A model generated the notes under the pieces. It saw only the letters and a program-made list of their open reading frames with translations, ran no database searches and had not been told where the DNA came from. Both the position numbers and the translations under genes were made by a program. This document shows positions 63,793 to 64,000 of a stretch of 64,000 nt of DNA, piece after piece; within the stretch, counting starts at the first letter, position 1; every line of letters begins with the position of its first letter. This DNA comes from Scytonema tolypothrichoides VB-61278. GTDB taxonomy: Bacteria; Cyanobacteriota; Cyanobacteriia; Cyanobacteriales; Nostocaceae. Location: the NCBI RefSeq assembly GCF_000828085.3, contig NZ_JXCA02000019.1, positions 439,046 to 503,045 of the forward strand, given 5' to 3'.

Positions 63793-64000
63793 ATGTCGGG
63801 AGTGCTGAAAATAGAGATAGAAGAGTCGTTGTCAAAACTCAAAGAGTTATTAAAGGGACAGAAAACAGGCAAAAGTAAGGAACGAATTCAAGTACTTTTT
63901 TGGCTAAAAAGTGGACAAGCTAAGACAATAGAGGAATTAGCAGCCCGGTCGGGACATCATCGGACAACGATATCAAGATGGTTAAGCCAGTACCGTTGTG
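63793..64000 (+). mobile_element. IS630-type transposase, N-terminal part (cut by window edge)
   Basis: From ATG 63793 the frame stays open to the end of the window (69 codons). The protein begins MSGVLKIEIEESLSKLKELL and continues with RIQVLFWLKSGQAKTIEELA and HHRTTISRWLSQYRC, a helix-turn-helix layout typical of the DNA-binding N-terminus of cyanobacterial IS630-family transposases. The DDE catalytic part would lie beyond the window. An earlier ATG at 63778 is stopped after four codons. Confidence 0.7.

Overview
The window comes from a filamentous, heterocyst-type (Nostocales-like) cyanobacterium. The evidence is the abundance of GCGATCGC (HIP1) octamers, a fragment of a cyanobacterial NDH-1 NdhF subunit, a CruP-type carotenoid-cyclase relative, heptameric tandem repeats (STRR), and dispersed palindromic repeats of the kind common in these genomes.

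Layout. Positions 1-1348 (-) hold a truncated ndhF. Positions 1349-2262 are repeat-rich intergenic DNA with one small membrane-protein gene. Positions 2263-7243 (-) hold a TonB-dependent receptor (AMIN domain, plug and barrel) followed by a penicillin-acylase-family Ntn hydrolase with a PvdQ/AHL-acylase-like catalytic layout. Positions 7971-54781 (+) are one long hybrid NRPS/PKS cluster of 17 genes. After it come cruP, a STAND/NB-ARC ATPase with TPRs (-), small membrane proteins, a PanE-like reductase (-), a GT4 glycosyltransferase (-), a candidate 26-residue ORF, palindromic repeats, and the truncated start of an IS630-type transposase at the right edge.

The cluster reads as a lipopeptide assembly line in gene order: FAAL-ACP-C-A(Gly)-PCP; KS-AT-KR-ACP-FkbM methyltransferase; a four-gene (hydroxy/methoxy)malonyl-ACP cassette (FkbK, FkbJ, FkbI, FkbH types); C-A(Gly)-PCP-C; a TauD/SyrP-like dioxygenase; a degenerate C-like 'interface' domain-A(Asp)-PCP-E; C-A(Gly)-PCP-C-A(beta-Ala)-PCP; a PanP-type aspartate 1-decarboxylase; KS-AT-KR(degenerate)-ACP; C-A(beta-Ala)-PCP-TE (Cys nucleophile). 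Two CYP110-like P450s, a MATE exporter and an MbtH protein follow. If collinear, the predicted backbone is fatty acyl-Gly-[hydroxy/methoxy-C2]-Gly-D-beta-hydroxyAsp-Gly-betaAla-[C2, keto]-betaAla. Substrate codes were aligned by eye.

The parts support each other. The interface domain and dioxygenase sit exactly at the Asp module. The decarboxylase lies between the two beta-Ala modules and could supply beta-alanine. The FkbH-K cassette lies just after the PKS that carries the methyltransferase. The divergent TonB receptor and acylase suggest a beta-hydroxyaspartate lipopeptide siderophore (the broad class that includes the cyanobacterial cyanochelins) with possible PvdQ-like deacylation. The siderophore role is inference. 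I do not recognise this exact combination of building blocks as a known product.

The cluster also shows evolutionary remodelling: three nearly identical Gly-type A domains, a beta-Ala A domain that looks like a core swapped into a Gly-type scaffold, and three in-frame insertions of dispersed-repeat-like DNA inside megasynthase genes.
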